DNA of 64,000 nucleotides from Mayamaea pseudoterrestris (Eukaryota; Bacillariophyta; Bacillariophyceae; Sellaphorales; Sellaphoraceae). Position 1 is the first letter of the stretch; each line of letters begins with the position of its first letter. The translations under genes and the position numbers were made by a program. The stretch lies in NCBI GenBank assembly GCA_027923505.1, contig BROI01000003.1:186001-250000 (forward strand). Reading direction: 5' to 3'. This document shows, in pieces, positions 9,213-19,963 of the stretch. Under the pieces are notes generated by a model, which saw nothing but the letters and a program-made list of their open reading frames with translations, made no database searches and was not told where the DNA came from.

Positions 9213-11240
9213 TTAGGGTCGGTCGTCAATATCATCATCGGCGTAGAATAACGAATATAAACCAGCAGTCAGCGCAACAATGCCAAAGAGAATGTAGAAA
9301 ATGGCCACGCCAAAGTCCAGCCACGTGGGAGGCTGTTCCTGCGGGTCGGGTTCCAACGTGGACAAGCCATTGCCCGCATCACCAAATTTTGTGGCGTTAT
9401 CTGGTTTGTCGTCCTTGTGGCGCCCGCTCCCTTCCAGTGGCTCCGAATAATGCTGCCGGTATTCGGGATGCGTCACGACAGTCGATACTTTCGGATCTGC
9501 ATCAATTTTGCCATCGTCCAACACTTTTGCAAGACTAAACTGCACATTACCAATACGAATGGGATGAACGTTTTCCCGGACAAGCTTCTGAACGTGCTTG
9601 GTAAGCGTTTCCTTGCCTATCTTGGCAATGGCACACCAAATTGGAAAGCCCGCAATGTAGTATATGAGCGTTTTCATGACGCCCATGATGGTGCGATTCT
9701 CAACCCTTTGCTTTTCATTTTTTATTTGCTGCTGGCGCTTGACTTCCTCTCCTTCCTGTTGCGATTTAACTAGTGGTGTCGTCTCCACAGCGACCGTCAC
9801 TGAAATCTTTGTATTGCCATTGGCTTCCGATTTGGCCACTGGAAAGAACCAAGAGTTTTGGACCAACTCCAAAAAACGACCGCCATGCACTCCCAAGTAC
9901 AGCATACCTGGCGCAAAATAAGCAATGCATGACCCACCAACAACACCTGCCAGTGCCAACACTGACCCAAGATCACGACAGTAGCATGCAATCGTCACTG
10001 CCGCAACATACAACGCCACGGTTAGCGCTATTCGACGATCGGCACGATCCAGAATGGATGTATCGTTGTCTTGTTGAGCGCTCTGGCCTTCAAACAAGAG
10101 CACCACGCAAACATGCCTCGCCACAAAACTAGCGAGCGGATAGCTCGCAAACATGGTGGCTCCAAGCAAACCATGCGACACCTTGCCAGCCCAGCTATGG
10201 TGACCGAAATTGTTCAAAATGTTTCCTTCCCTCAAATCCATAAAGCCAAGGTAGCCAGCCGATCCGCACACGAGAGCCAAACATACGCACACACCGAGAG
10301 AACACTTTGTGACAATGCTCCAACGTTGCCGCGTTGGATGATTCAAACTCCCAGCCACCAAGAATGCCGACTCTTGACACTCAAAGGCAAACGACAAGAC
10401 TCCCAGTCCGACAAAGATGCTATCATAGTGAATCGTATCTTGACGCATTAACCGCGCCAAACCACCTTGCTCCACCAACGTTTCCTGCCACGGCGCGCAG
10501 TAGGCAACGACTCCCACCAGCATTACGACAATCAAGACGGACAATCGACTCGCCTTGTCCAAGTCGGCCATGTCGCGCAGGCAAGCCAGCGGCAGCTGCA
10601 CGCAAACGCTAACGCCAAGCAGTAACAAATTTTGCAGTGTTGCATCATTAATGTCAAGAAGAAAACTGAAGGAATCCTTGACAATCATCAAATAGCTCAC
10701 CATGGCGCCAAAGCTAATGACAAACATGTTGATCAAAATGAAGCGAAAGCCAGTAAGGCCGTAGCAAGCGTGCGCCAGCGTTTCGTAGGTTGGCGCCTGC
10801 ACGTGCTTGGCCGTTTCGACGAGCAGCCGCAAACTCTTTTCGGCGACGAGACCAACGAGCAGTATGAGCAGGAGGCCAGCGCCGTAACCGGACTGCTTCA
10901 TGGCGTAGGGAATGCCTGCAGTAACAATGAGAATTAAGATGCAAACCGAATATGAGTGACGATTTTGGATTGGTTTGCAAAATGAGCAACGAATATTGGG
11001 TACTGTTCACTGTTCATTCACAATCCGAATCTCTCGCCTTTTATACGCACCGATGATGCCACTGCCAATGATGCAGGCCATCATGTTGCTCGTGCATCCG
11101 ACGAGACCCGACTTGGTTTCGATGGGTTCGTTGTTGCTATTGTCGCTGTCGTCGTTGGCATGAATCGAGCTGCTGCGTCGCGCCACCACCACGGTAGAAT
11201 GGGGATGGAAAAAGGGAGACTTTGGTCGTTGATGGGACAT
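9213..11240 (-). CDS. amino acid transporter, SLC38/AAAP family
   Basis: Two exons, 11240-11051 and 10915-9213, separated by a 135-nt GT-AG intron (10916-11050, donor GTGCGT), give 630 residues. The splice restores the family signature: exon 1 ends in CIIGSGIIG and exon 2 continues with IPYAMKQSGYGAGLLLILLVG, the first-helix region of sodium-coupled neutral amino acid transporters. About 11 hydrophobic helices follow. A long polar loop near residues 440-580 (KRQQQIKNEKQRVE; later LEPDPQEQPPTW) precedes the last helix and an acidic tail (YADDDIDD). The substrate cannot be read from the sequence. The gene shares a 0.2-kb upstream region with tubulin cofactor C. Confidence 0.88.
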
Positions 11241-11275
11241 GTTAGCGATGCTTTGCTACGTGGCTAATTGAGTAC

Positions 11276-11333
11276 CCGAGCATATATATAATCCTTGGCG
11301 CTGGACTAAACCTGCAGCAATGATGGATGCGAA
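11276..11333. promoter_or_regulatory. TATA-like element in a bidirectional promoter
   Basis: The run ATATATATAA at 11282-11291 lies between the transporter start (11240, minus) and the cofactor C frame. It is the only AT-rich core of that kind in the shared region. Short upstream ATGs (for example at 11320) follow it and could form a small upstream ORF before the TBCC start. Confidence 0.4.
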
Positions 11334-11456
11334 ATGGACGCGATCTGTCGCTTCAAATCTGTGTCGCACCAGCACACAAAGATTCGTCGCAGCGAGAACC
11401 GGTGTGATGAGCACTCGCCGTTCATTCATCCAGACGGCGACACAAAAACGAATGTC

Positions 11457-12751
11457 ATGGCCGAGAACAAGTTCCTCATTTCGTCGAGAGCACGCTCGGA
11501 GCAGCTGAAAGAAAAGCACGATCATTTACGTCAATCAGCTGACGATCGAAACGACTTTTGGCTGGCGCTGCGATCCTATCTCTCCGACTGGAACGACCGA
11601 CTTGATCGAATCGACAAAGAATACGGCGACAAGTGCAATTCATTATCAGAGAATGACAAGCAACTGATACAGCTCGACTTGACAAAACTGAAAGATGAGC
11701 TCACAGAATTGAAGAAGCATTGTCTCTCCAGCCGATCCATTTTCGATCACAGTGCAAACGAACGCCAGCAGCAGCTCCCGACACCGCCGGAAAGTTTGTC
11801 CTTTGGTGATTTGCGCCTGTTGCACGAGGAACTACAAAAACGGCAAAAAAAACTAGACATCATCAAGCTGCGAATTTTACCAAAGGAAAAGTTTGTGTTC
11901 CAGCGATACCGTAAAGCCGTGGAGCAGCTGCGAGCGCAGGGCAAAGACCTTTCGCAGCTCGAGTCGGCAACGTTTGACGCACCATCGACAAAAGGTCAAG
12001 AATCGTTGGCGAGCGCAATTGACTTGCACGGCAGTACAATCCGAGATCTGGATCAAGTGTCTATTCAAGTGGAAAAAGATGGTACCATGCGAATCCAATC
12101 CACAATTGCTTCGGAGAATGCGGCTACTGCTGTGACTACACTAAATTTGGTCGGAGCAGTCGTTCTCCGAGATATTAGCCATTCAACCATTGAACTGTGG
12201 GTTTGATTGACCGGTTTCTGTGCAATAACTCATTCAAAAACGTCGGGTACTAACGATTCTGCTCTTCCAACTTTCACCACAGACATGGATCATATCCCTC
12301 CATTCACATGATCAACGTCAACAATTCATCAATACATGTGAATCAATTCATAGCTGGAGCTGTTCATGTCACCTCATGCCATCATACGCGCCTTTCATTC
12401 AAGTCGCAGCAGTTGCGGCTCCACGAGTCGACCAATATGAGTTGCTACACATGTGCTGCCACCATTTTGGAGGACTGCAGACACATTCACTTCTACTATG
12501 AAACTACAGGAGCAACACCAGACGTGAAGGATTTTAGCTTTTTGAAAGATTGTATCCAGAGCCCCAATTTCGATGTGCATTGCATCGAGGTTGGCGACAA
12601 CGTGCTTACTGCAACAGTCGCGGTGGAACGTGTTCTAAATCATACGCCAAGTCCATGTGAGCAACCCAACTCGACTGTGACCGCAATCATTGAGTCTACC
12701 GGTAATTCTTCAGCTGCCGACGATGACGACGACGAAGAGGACGAGTTGTAG
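11457..12751 (+). CDS. TBCC: tubulin-folding cofactor C (TBCC domain)
   Basis: Two exons, 11457-12196 and 12283-12751. The 86-nt intron (12197-12282) has donor GTGGGT, a perfect TACTAAC branch site at 12248-12254 and acceptor CACAG; splicing joins HSTIEL to HGSYPSIHMINV. Cofactor C stimulates GTP hydrolysis on beta-tubulin in the tubulin-folding complex. The N-terminal half is charged and helical like the spectrin-like TBCC_N domain (LLHEELQKRQKKLDIIK). The C-terminal half is the beta-helical C-CAP/TBCC domain with QQLRLHES and ILEDCRHIHFYY. The tail is acidic (DDDDDEEDEL). I prefer ATG 11457 (MAENKFL, 402 residues); ATG 11334 would add 41 residues that look unrelated to the domain. The family's critical arginine would be the one in QQLRLH (known role, not tested here). 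Confidence 0.85.
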
Positions 12752-13286
12752 CGAATGCGTACAATTGTCTCTCGCAGCGAATTTGGTTTGTCGATGAAGC
12801 AAGCGTTACAGCTTTATACGAAAAAAATATTTGTGGTGATCAATTGGCAAATAGTTGACCAGCAGCAACTACGATGCACTGCAACAAACGACTACTTTAG
12901 TTATGCAATGAAGGGGTTTCCTCGCTTTTTCCATACATTTCTAAATGCGATCACCATGTAGCGTACACTAATTTAGATACATATAATTGAATTCTTGCGG
13001 GGTGTGTCATTGGTTTCTGCCCCGTGTAGTTTGGAGACCACTTTTCCGAAAGTTGCCGTAGGAAAGAACATGTATACATAACGATACTTGGTGTGCACAA
13101 ACAGGCGGATCAACATATCTGTCCTTGAATGAAGTATTTGTGCATGAGAGAGCGTCGCAGTTCTGTGTGTTTCGGTGTGCATAATACAGTGTTGGGAGTG
13201 ACTCAAAACGAGTTGTATTGCGTCCATGGGAAAAAGTTTGCGTGCCGGAATTCGCTAACGCAGGATACAAAAGAAGGTAATGTGCT
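12752..13286. other. intergenic, no gene seen
   Basis: 535 bp between convergent genes, mostly 3' flanks. Only short open frames occur, none with recognisable content. Confidence 0.5.
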
Positions 13287-13991
13287 TCAAGGAATTGGTG
13301 TATCAATGACTTGCGCCTCCTTTATATCATTTGATAAGTCCGAATGATGTTCGCCAACGTCGTGACGAATCTCGTCGAATTCGTTGGGTAGAACGGACTG
13401 GGTCGTTTTGTGATGCTCTTCCTCTTTATCATCAATTTCATTCTCAACACATTCAGCAGGTAGGTTATTCTCTACTTCCATGTCAATTCCGTCGCCTCGC
13501 TGGTGGTCCTTGTCGTCATTATCAGTGTCATAGTCGCTCAAGGCCGCAGTATCATCGTCCCGACGATTACTTTTGCTGCAGTAGTTTCGATGCACCATGT
13601 GACTCGTGGCAATGATTAGAAGCGCGACAAGAACTCCGTCAACGTATAGAAACAATTTCCAAAAGTTGAAGCCCTCTTGGTAATCGTCTTCATCACTATT
13701 GTCGTCATCACTAGGATAGCTTGCTCGCCAAATATGATGCTGCAATATTAAAACAAGCAAGGCAGTCAAGCCCGACGTGAACAGCCTGACAGCTAACGTT
13801 TCATGCAGTAGCTTGCGCATGGTCTGAGTAGTCCTTGATGACGACAATGTTTGTTCCTGATGCCTTGATCGCTCATGCTTCCAGCGTAGAACAAAGGCCG
13901 TCGTCACGCCGCCAAAGAGGAGAACCGTAATGGCAACAGCGGCAAGAAAGTCCAATGCATTCTCACTAGAGTCACCAGGTGCTACCTTCAT
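13287..13991 (-). CDS. hypothetical three-helix membrane protein with acidic tail
   Basis: 234 residues from ATG 13991. I do not recognise a family. Three hydrophobic segments are visible: FLAAVAITVLLFGGVTTAFVL, LFTSGLTALLVLIL and FLYVDGVLVALLIIATS. A short acidic loop (SDDDNSDEDDYQEG) lies before the third. The C-terminal ~90 residues are acidic and polar (DYDTDNDDKD; EIDDKEEEHH) and probably cytosolic. A signal peptide is not obvious; helix 1 could act as a signal anchor. Confidence 0.6.
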   Translation of the reverse strand: MKVAPGDSSENALDFLAAVAITVLLFGGVTTAFVLRWKHERSRHQEQTLSSSRTTQTMRKLLHETLAVRLFTSGLTALLVLILQHHIWRASYPSDDDNSDEDDYQEGFNFWKLFLYVDGVLVALLIIATSHMVHRNYCSKSNRRDDDTAALSDYDTDNDDKDHQRGDGIDMEVENNLPAECVENEIDDKEEEHHKTTQSVLPNEFDEIRHDVGEHHSDLSNDIKEAQVIDTPIP

Positions 13992-14708
13992 TGTAACAAT
14001 CGACGTTGAGATGGCAGGATGAAGCAATGACTAAGCGATTGTCAGGAGAAGAATGGCCGAAAATCTGTCGAAGACCGAAAACGTGCGCGCGACGTCGCGG
14101 CGCGACGACGTGACAGATGAACACCACTGCGACAAAGAATCTTTCGTTCACCTCGTCGATCATTTTTTGGCGATCCTCCAAGTTAAAGATAGTCGAGACT
14201 TTGTAGAAGCTGATAAAAAAGACAATTTACTGATGCTTAATTTTGACATGAAGTAGCCAAACAGATCGTGGTTTGATCAAAGCGAGAGTGGCCATGCAGT
14301 TTAATGAGCACACCTACGCGAATCTTCCACGTTTGAAGCGTTATATGAAGGCTCAGTAAGTTATTTCGTGCGCCAGGTGGATGCAGGGACCGTTCAGATG
14401 GTCATTGCACTAAGCACTAGCGATCAAGCTCAGCCGCTTCTAGGTATTTGTAACGTTTACTTTGTCAGAAACAAGGAAGCAGGGCAAACAGTTAGTTTCG
14501 CCTTCCATAATGGCAGCATTTGATCTGCTCCTCACGTGTTCTACAATCTACCGAGCATGCGCTAGAGTAAAACTGGCGCGCAATGTGCTTTTAAGCTAAG
14601 ATGTGCGCGTAGCACCTTCAACGTACGTGCTGTTTTGTTTTTATAATCGTTTTATGATTTGTATGAATCGTACCGGTTGAAGCTTTGTCAACAGCACTTT
14701 TGCATACA
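13992..14708. other. intergenic, no convincing gene
   Basis: 717 bp. A 67-codon frame starts at ATG 14053 on the plus strand, but it has no recognisable domain and is short enough to be chance. Nothing else stands out. Confidence 0.45.
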
Positions 14709-15587
14709 TCATTTACTCGCAGTCTCCTGTCGTCGCTTAGCTTCCGCTTGCTTCTGCATGGCCTGCCGCGAAACGTGCGCAAAAATGTAAAAGTCGGCAA
14801 TGGTATGGGCAAGAATCGGCAAGCCCAATCCCTGACTCGCATCCTGCAGGTAACCCATGAGCAGTCCATACACAAAGGTCAAGAACATTCCAATGGCCCC
14901 GGATGGAATGCCATTGTAGTGCCAAAGGCCGAAAAAGACTGCCTGCGCCACGTTGGAGTCTCGCCGACTCAATCCGGCCAACATGTACTCGCTTCTCCAA
15001 AATCCGCGACACTCGCCTTCCTCGCACATGGCATTGATAATTGCCATGCACAATAGTCGTCCTTGAAGCTTCCAGCCAAGCTTCACCTTTGGTAAACTGC
15101 TAGACTGTTGCATGACGCCAATGTGGCTCTGCGTTTTCGACTCGAACAGCCTTGACCACAGCGACAATACGTAGTTGACTTGCGTCGACAATATGACGAC
15201 AATGATGAGCAACTTTGGGTTTGGTGGCCATGATCCCAGCGACAGCGGATGGTCTGGTCCACTCGTTATCAAGTCGAATCGATTTGCCAATGTCCACAGA
15301 AAAAGGGCGGCAGCGACGGAACAAAGCTTGGCGTAGCCCTTGCCGAGAGGACCAGTCGTTATAGTGTTGAGAGATAACATGAAAGGTAATTGTCGTAGCA
15401 ACAGAGCAGTGATTTTCCAAGCAGCCGATACTAGTGAGTATGGAGGAAAGGCAAATATTGCAATGGCGAAGAAGAGGTGACAAATGATGCGAAGATATTT
15501 GCTTTCGAATGCATTCAATCTGTAATTGTGTAGAGCTTGCGACAGCAGTACCGTCAGACAAGGATGTAGATTTGATAGGCGATCCAT
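14709..15587 (-). CDS. CPBP-family intramembrane metalloprotease (CAAX protease/Abi)
   Basis: 292 residues from ATG 15587, the first in-frame ATG. Hydrophobic helices cover most of the length. The three catalytic blocks of the CPBP family are present in order: the EExxxR box in MCEEGECRGFWRSEYML, the F-x-x-x-H box in FFGLWHYNG, and the H-x-x-x-D box in LAHTIADFYIF. Relatives cleave prenylated CAAX proteins in the ER or act in plastid membranes; the substrate here is unknown. The C terminus is basic and soluble (QKQAEAKRRQE). A longer N terminus from an upstream exon is possible, because the frame stays open to ~15647 without an ATG. Confidence 0.8.
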   Translation of the reverse strand: MDRLSNLHPCLTVLLSQALHNYRLNAFESKYLRIICHLFFAIAIFAFPPYSLVSAAWKITALLLRQLPFMLSLNTITTGPLGKGYAKLCSVAAALFLWTLANRFDLITSGPDHPLSLGSWPPNPKLLIIVVILSTQVNYVLSLWSRLFESKTQSHIGVMQQSSSLPKVKLGWKLQGRLLCMAIINAMCEEGECRGFWRSEYMLAGLSRRDSNVAQAVFFGLWHYNGIPSGAIGMFLTFVYGLLMGYLQDASQGLGLPILAHTIADFYIFAHVSRQAMQKQAEAKRRQETASK

Positions 15588-15884
15588 TGTTTTGGTTTTG
15601 GCGTAGCAATAAAGAATTGTGAGTCTCAGGCATGAAAGGCCCTGCAACAGTCGTCATGGTGAAAACGGCGCGGCCATCGCATGCATCCAAGGTGAGAAAG
15701 CCCGCGACTCACCGGTAGTGAATACGATCTTGAATACTCTCCGTATGCAGTCATTTGAATGAACACGGAGCAATTCCATCCAACGCCACAGTCTACTCGA
15801 CAGGTGAGCTTCATCACATCGCAGTAACATATCGACCCATCCACACCAAACCCTTGATGCTTTCATCATTGAAACTGCACTCGA

Positions 15885-17942
15885 ATGAATGATAGAGAAA
15901 GAGTAAAGGATGATAATAAAACAGAATCTTTGAACGAGAATGAGTCCCAGAGTACCGCAGCCAACGACGAGACGAAAGCTGCACGAGTTAGTTCGGATGG
16001 AACTCTTCGACCAGCACCAGCGTCTGCCGAGGATAAATCTTTCATCAGTGATGCAAGTGGCACTGCAGGAGTGGATGAAATCGAGACTTTGGGACACGAT
16101 AGCCTTGTCCAGGGTAGTGCGCAAGCGTCGTGCCAAGACATCGGCGATGACATGTTCAATGTTGTAGCTGAGTTTGCTACAACTATAACTCGGACCAAAA
16201 CTAGGCTAGGTAACGAAACGACTTTGGCCACGAATGCGCCGACGAGCGGACCAAGTGCTACAAGTTATCAATTTTCGACTTCATCTCCAGGAGCGAGTCA
16301 CGTATATCCAAGCAACTATGACGTGAACGCTGAAGTTAGTGCAGACTTTGTCTACGATGCACCGCTCATTGTTCACACTGGCGTTACTCCGACAGAGAGG
16401 GACGATTCCTTGATAGTCGATGCTGACGAAAGCCAACATCCAGTGCTACTCGGGACGGTTGTGGTGACACATTCAAGCAATCCATCAAATTCATTGCAGG
16501 AGAATCCAGTCCTTGTGGCAACACCAGTCAATGGAGTATACGTGAAACGAAGGCCATTGGTGTACACTATCATTGGGATATTTCTTGCCCTGTGTCTTAT
16601 TGGACTAGCTGTGGGGCTATCGGCAAAAGGGAATGATGAATCTTCCGCCGCCATGCCGCTTGGGAGCACCACGGAGCCCACTACCATTTCCAGACTCGCT
16701 CGCATTCTGCCAGACTACACGAAGGAAATTCTGTTAAGTGAGCTTTCGGCCGACAGATTTCAAGAAAGTGAATGGTTTCAAGCTAGTGTCTGGACTAAGG
16801 TTAGTTTTCTCCCAAGTTCTGCACAAGGAAAGGCCTGGAAATGGCTCTTCTCGGATCCCAAACGCGAGTCGCGTTCGTTGGAGGAAGCTAGCCTCCGCTT
16901 TGCGTTAACGACTCTCTACTACGCGACGGACGGGCCCAACTGGATTAACAATACCAATTGGCTCAGCGAGAAAGATGCCTGTGAATGGTATCATTGCCAG
17001 CCATCCACTTGCATCTTATTTGAAGGTAGCATTTATAAAAGTGCTGCAGAGACTTGCCGTGCGATCGGATTCAAAATGCTGTTCTTAAGTAGCAATAATC
17101 TTGTCGGGACAATCCCGGCAGAGTTGGCAATGGTGGCCAACTTGCAGTACTTGCGTCTTTCGACGAACAAACTGTATGGAACGATTCACAATGACATCTG
17201 GCTCAGCTGGCAGCACCTGGAAGCGCTACAATTGTACGGCAACATGCTAACTGGTATTCTTCCAAGTGCCATCGGGCTGATGAAGAATCTTGAAGTCCTC
17301 GGGATTGAATCAAACCAATTTCGCGGCAACTTACCGACAGAGATGGGTGAAATGGTGGGTCTTTTCATGTTCATGGGGCAGAACAACCTCCTAACTGGCA
17401 GGCTTCCTACACAGTTAGGAAGAATGAGCAGCGTCGTTATATTCAATCTCGCCAATAATGAACTCACCGGCCAAATACCACCCGAGCTGTTCAAAATGAC
17501 CGAGTTGACGACATTGGAATTAGCACTGAATAGACTTTCGGGCACCATCCCATCCAATATAGGTTCGTGCAGACTTCTTCAGACTTTTCAACTCGGCTTT
17601 AACATGCTAGAAAGTTCTATTCCAAGCGAGATTGGTCGTTTGACTAATTTGAAGACGTTGTACTTGAACAACAACACATTGGAGGGCCTCCTACCCTCGA
17701 ACCTCGGCAGTCTCACTGGACTCTACAGCCTTGATGTTTCGGGGAATTTGGGGGTAAGCGGGACTGTACCTGCTGCACTCTCGCAGCTATCGCGGTTGAT
17801 GAGTTTGCAAGTATTCGACACGAGCTTGTCGGGTAGCGTTCCGGCGAGTGTCTGTCGAGCCTTCTCGATGCAACGAGCAAATGACGGCATTGTCATTGAC
17901 TGCAATCTTGTTCGTTGCGACTGCAACTGCACCTGCATCTGA
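15885..17942 (+). CDS. single-pass leucine-rich-repeat protein
   Basis: 685 residues in one exon from ATG 15885. Residues 1-220 are polar, Ser/Thr/Glu-rich and probably cytosolic. One transmembrane helix lies near residues 225-245 (YTIIGIFLALCLIGLAVGL). The ectodomain has an LRR N-terminal cap (ALTTLYYATDGPNW, NNTNWL, CEWYHC) and about ten LRRs of the plant type (for example LRLSTNKLYGTI, FNLANNELTGQIPPEL, LYLNNNTLEGLLPSNL) at residues ~395-650. It ends in a cysteine-rich cap (CNLVRCDCNCTCI). There is no kinase domain. Type II proteins of this layout are abundant in pennate diatoms; adhesion or recognition roles are guesses. Confidence 0.85.
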   Translation: MNDRERVKDDNKTESLNENESQSTAANDETKAARVSSDGTLRPAPASAEDKSFISDASGTAGVDEIETLGHDSLVQGSAQASCQDIGDDMFNVVAEFATTITRTKTRLGNETTLATNAPTSGPSATSYQFSTSSPGASHVYPSNYDVNAEVSADFVYDAPLIVHTGVTPTERDDSLIVDADESQHPVLLGTVVVTHSSNPSNSLQENPVLVATPVNGVYVKRRPLVYTIIGIFLALCLIGLAVGLSAKGNDESSAAMPLGSTTEPTTISRLARILPDYTKEILLSELSADRFQESEWFQASVWTKVSFLPSSAQGKAWKWLFSDPKRESRSLEEASLRFALTTLYYATDGPNWINNTNWLSEKDACEWYHCQPSTCILFEGSIYKSAAETCRAIGFKMLFLSSNNLVGTIPAELAMVANLQYLRLSTNKLYGTIHNDIWLSWQHLEALQLYGNMLTGILPSAIGLMKNLEVLGIESNQFRGNLPTEMGEMVGLFMFMGQNNLLTGRLPTQLGRMSSVVIFNLANNELTGQIPPELFKMTELTTLELALNRLSGTIPSNIGSCRLLQTFQLGFNMLESSIPSEIGRLTNLKTLYLNNNTLEGLLPSNLGSLTGLYSLDVSGNLGVSGTVPAALSQLSRLMSLQVFDTSLSGSVPASVCRAFSMQRANDGIVIDCNLVRCDCNCTCI

Positions 17943-18745
17943 AGGTTTACATTCGCTGCGTTGACATTATACTTCTTCTACGGTAAACGCAAGGTTACGG
18001 CGATTGCTTTCGTTCCTGATGTACAGCACCGGGGGCGGCGGCAGCGAACCTTGCTTGTGCGAAGCAAGCTTGCTGCAATGCGCCTCAAACTTTACCGGAC
18101 CTTAACGACGTATGTTGACACGAATGCTGGTAACTTTTGATCTGCAACTATGTGTCGATCAAAGTATAATTGTTGATGAGCGGTATCAGAGTTAATCAAA
18201 TGCCGGCTTGAGCACGCGACGATTTGGAATGGCATCTTCTTCATGGTTCTCTATGATTATATGAAATCCATCCCATTCTATCGTCACAGTAGCAAGCTCT
18301 CTTGCGGTTGGAGGCCTCTAGATTCGCCACTTTGCCTTGCGCAACTTCTCGATCCAACTACACGAGTCGTTTAAATTTGCTTTGCACCCGGTACAGTACT
18401 GTAATCCTAAAGTGTGGGAAAATTTTGATTTGGATTCCGCATAGTCGGGGTCCTTGGTTTCTGCATAGTTGCCAATGTTTGATAAGCAATGTAGAGTAAT
18501 AAGTCATGCTCATCTAAGGAACAGGAATCGAACGCCTTGTGTCTTTGCATCTAGAAATTGATAGCTAAGTGTCGCAACACGACCCGCTTTCGATACGATG
18601 TCGCACCATGACACGAAATACCTCGCGATGAAGGCTTCGACGAAGGTCGGCATCCATCACACAAGATGAATGATCTGCTAGCATTGGCAAAAGAGAGACT
18701 CTTATACCCAAATCGATCGTTTCTATATTAAGAATACTCACCAGT
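17943..18745. other. intergenic, no gene seen
   Basis: 803 bp between the LRR gene and the phosphatase, which point the same way. Short frames only. The last ~30 bp before ATG 18746 contain TATATTAAGAAT, a possible AT-rich core promoter or 5' UTR. Confidence 0.45.
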
Positions 18746-19837
18746 ATGGCGCCGAAAAATCTAAAAGCAACTTTTGCGTTACAGCAGGAACTGAAGAGCA
18801 ATAATGATGACGCCAACCAACACGTAAAGGCAAATGGAACCTCCTTACGCAGCTACACTCTGTATCTCATTCGACACGGCGAAGCCTTTCACAACGTTCA
18901 GGAAAAGATTGCTGAGAAAGAGGCTGAAGCATTAGCGCTCGCGCAAGGCTTGTCACCTGCAGAAGTCCATCTAAAAATGATGCTCGCCCGCCAACGGATT
19001 TTGGACGATCCCGCCTTTTTCGACAGTCCATTGACGGCCGGAGGTATTCAACAAGCTCATGAAGCATCCGCTAAACTCTACTCCATGATCTTTCCGCTTC
19101 CAACCGAAGTATTTGTCAGTCCGCTGCAACGAACCTTGCAAACGGCGGCTCACTTGTTTGTACCGGAACATCACTCGAATGTACGCGTGCGCGAGGAGCT
19201 CCGCGAGCGACTCACGGGCCGGCCTGCCGATAACCGATACTCGAGCAGCGTCTTGGCGTCGCGCAAATCGTTTGCTCGTTTTAGTTTCAAGAATTTGCGA
19301 CAAAATAGTCTCAAAATGGAGTTTGATATTGATAGTTTCAATGGAAGTGACGAAGGTGACTCGGAGTTGCTGCCAATGTTTGATGACATGGGTAACGTCC
19401 ACTTGGGCGAAACTGCGGATGAAGATGATTCGGAGCTTCCAATAGACGGAGGAGACGATCTAGGGCCAGATTTTGGGCTTGGTATTGACATTGACGTTGA
19501 TCCAATGGCGAGCGACTTAGATCGAAGCGAGTGTCGCACCTTGGATGCGAGTGCAACAAGCATGTCTTCCTCCATGTCCAGTAGTCGGAATGTGCAGCGA
19601 TGCATGGAGCTGGAAAAGGATTTGCAGATTAGAGCTGGAAAGCTGCTGAGTATATTGTGTGATTCGGAAAGCTGCAGTGTCGCCGTACTCAGCCACAAGG
19701 CATATCTCCGTGCTCTGGAACGCGGCGTCTTTGGTCGAGAGGAGGCATCCGAATTCGGTAATTGCGAAATTCGGGTTTATACAATCACACTTGATACTTC
19801 AAGCAAGAGCTTGGTGAAGACGGAAAGATTGCTATAG
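18746..19837 (+). CDS. histidine phosphatase (phosphoglycerate-mutase-like) with acidic insert
   Basis: 363 residues from ATG 18746. The histidine phosphatase core is split: LYLIRHGEAFHNV with the phospho-accepting His near residue 43, DSPLTAGGIQQA, VFVSPLQRTLQTA with the second catalytic Arg, and EELRERLTGRPADNR. Much later comes VAVLSHKAYLRAL with the second catalytic His near residue 316. Between the halves, residues ~195-282 form an insert rich in Asp, Glu and Gly (DEDDSELPIDGGDDLGPD) and then a Ser/Met run. Such an insert is not part of the usual ~200-residue fold and may be a flexible loop. The substrate is unknown; a cytosolic phosphatase is more likely than a glycolytic mutase. Confidence 0.82.
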   Translation: MAPKNLKATFALQQELKSNNDDANQHVKANGTSLRSYTLYLIRHGEAFHNVQEKIAEKEAEALALAQGLSPAEVHLKMMLARQRILDDPAFFDSPLTAGGIQQAHEASAKLYSMIFPLPTEVFVSPLQRTLQTAAHLFVPEHHSNVRVREELRERLTGRPADNRYSSSVLASRKSFARFSFKNLRQNSLKMEFDIDSFNGSDEGDSELLPMFDDMGNVHLGETADEDDSELPIDGGDDLGPDFGLGIDIDVDPMASDLDRSECRTLDASATSMSSSMSSSRNVQRCMELEKDLQIRAGKLLSILCDSESCSVAVLSHKAYLRALERGVFGREEASEFGNCEIRVYTITLDTSSKSLVKTERLL

Positions 19838-19963
19838 ATTTTTAACATACCATATAGAAAGTTCACGATGACAACAAACGTTACTTCTCTAATACAGTCT
19901 TATTGTTTACGGTCACAATTCGACAAAAGCCTTCCATATAATCGTTTGCATCTTGCACATTCT

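Noticed and set aside
14053-14256. 67-residue plus-strand frame
   Set aside because: Short, no recognisable content, in the upstream region of another gene.
18511-18560. tRNA T-arm-like word (TTCGATTCC on the minus strand)
   Set aside because: The flanking bases do not form a five-pair T stem or a seven-pair acceptor stem, and no anticodon arm is found at the right distance.
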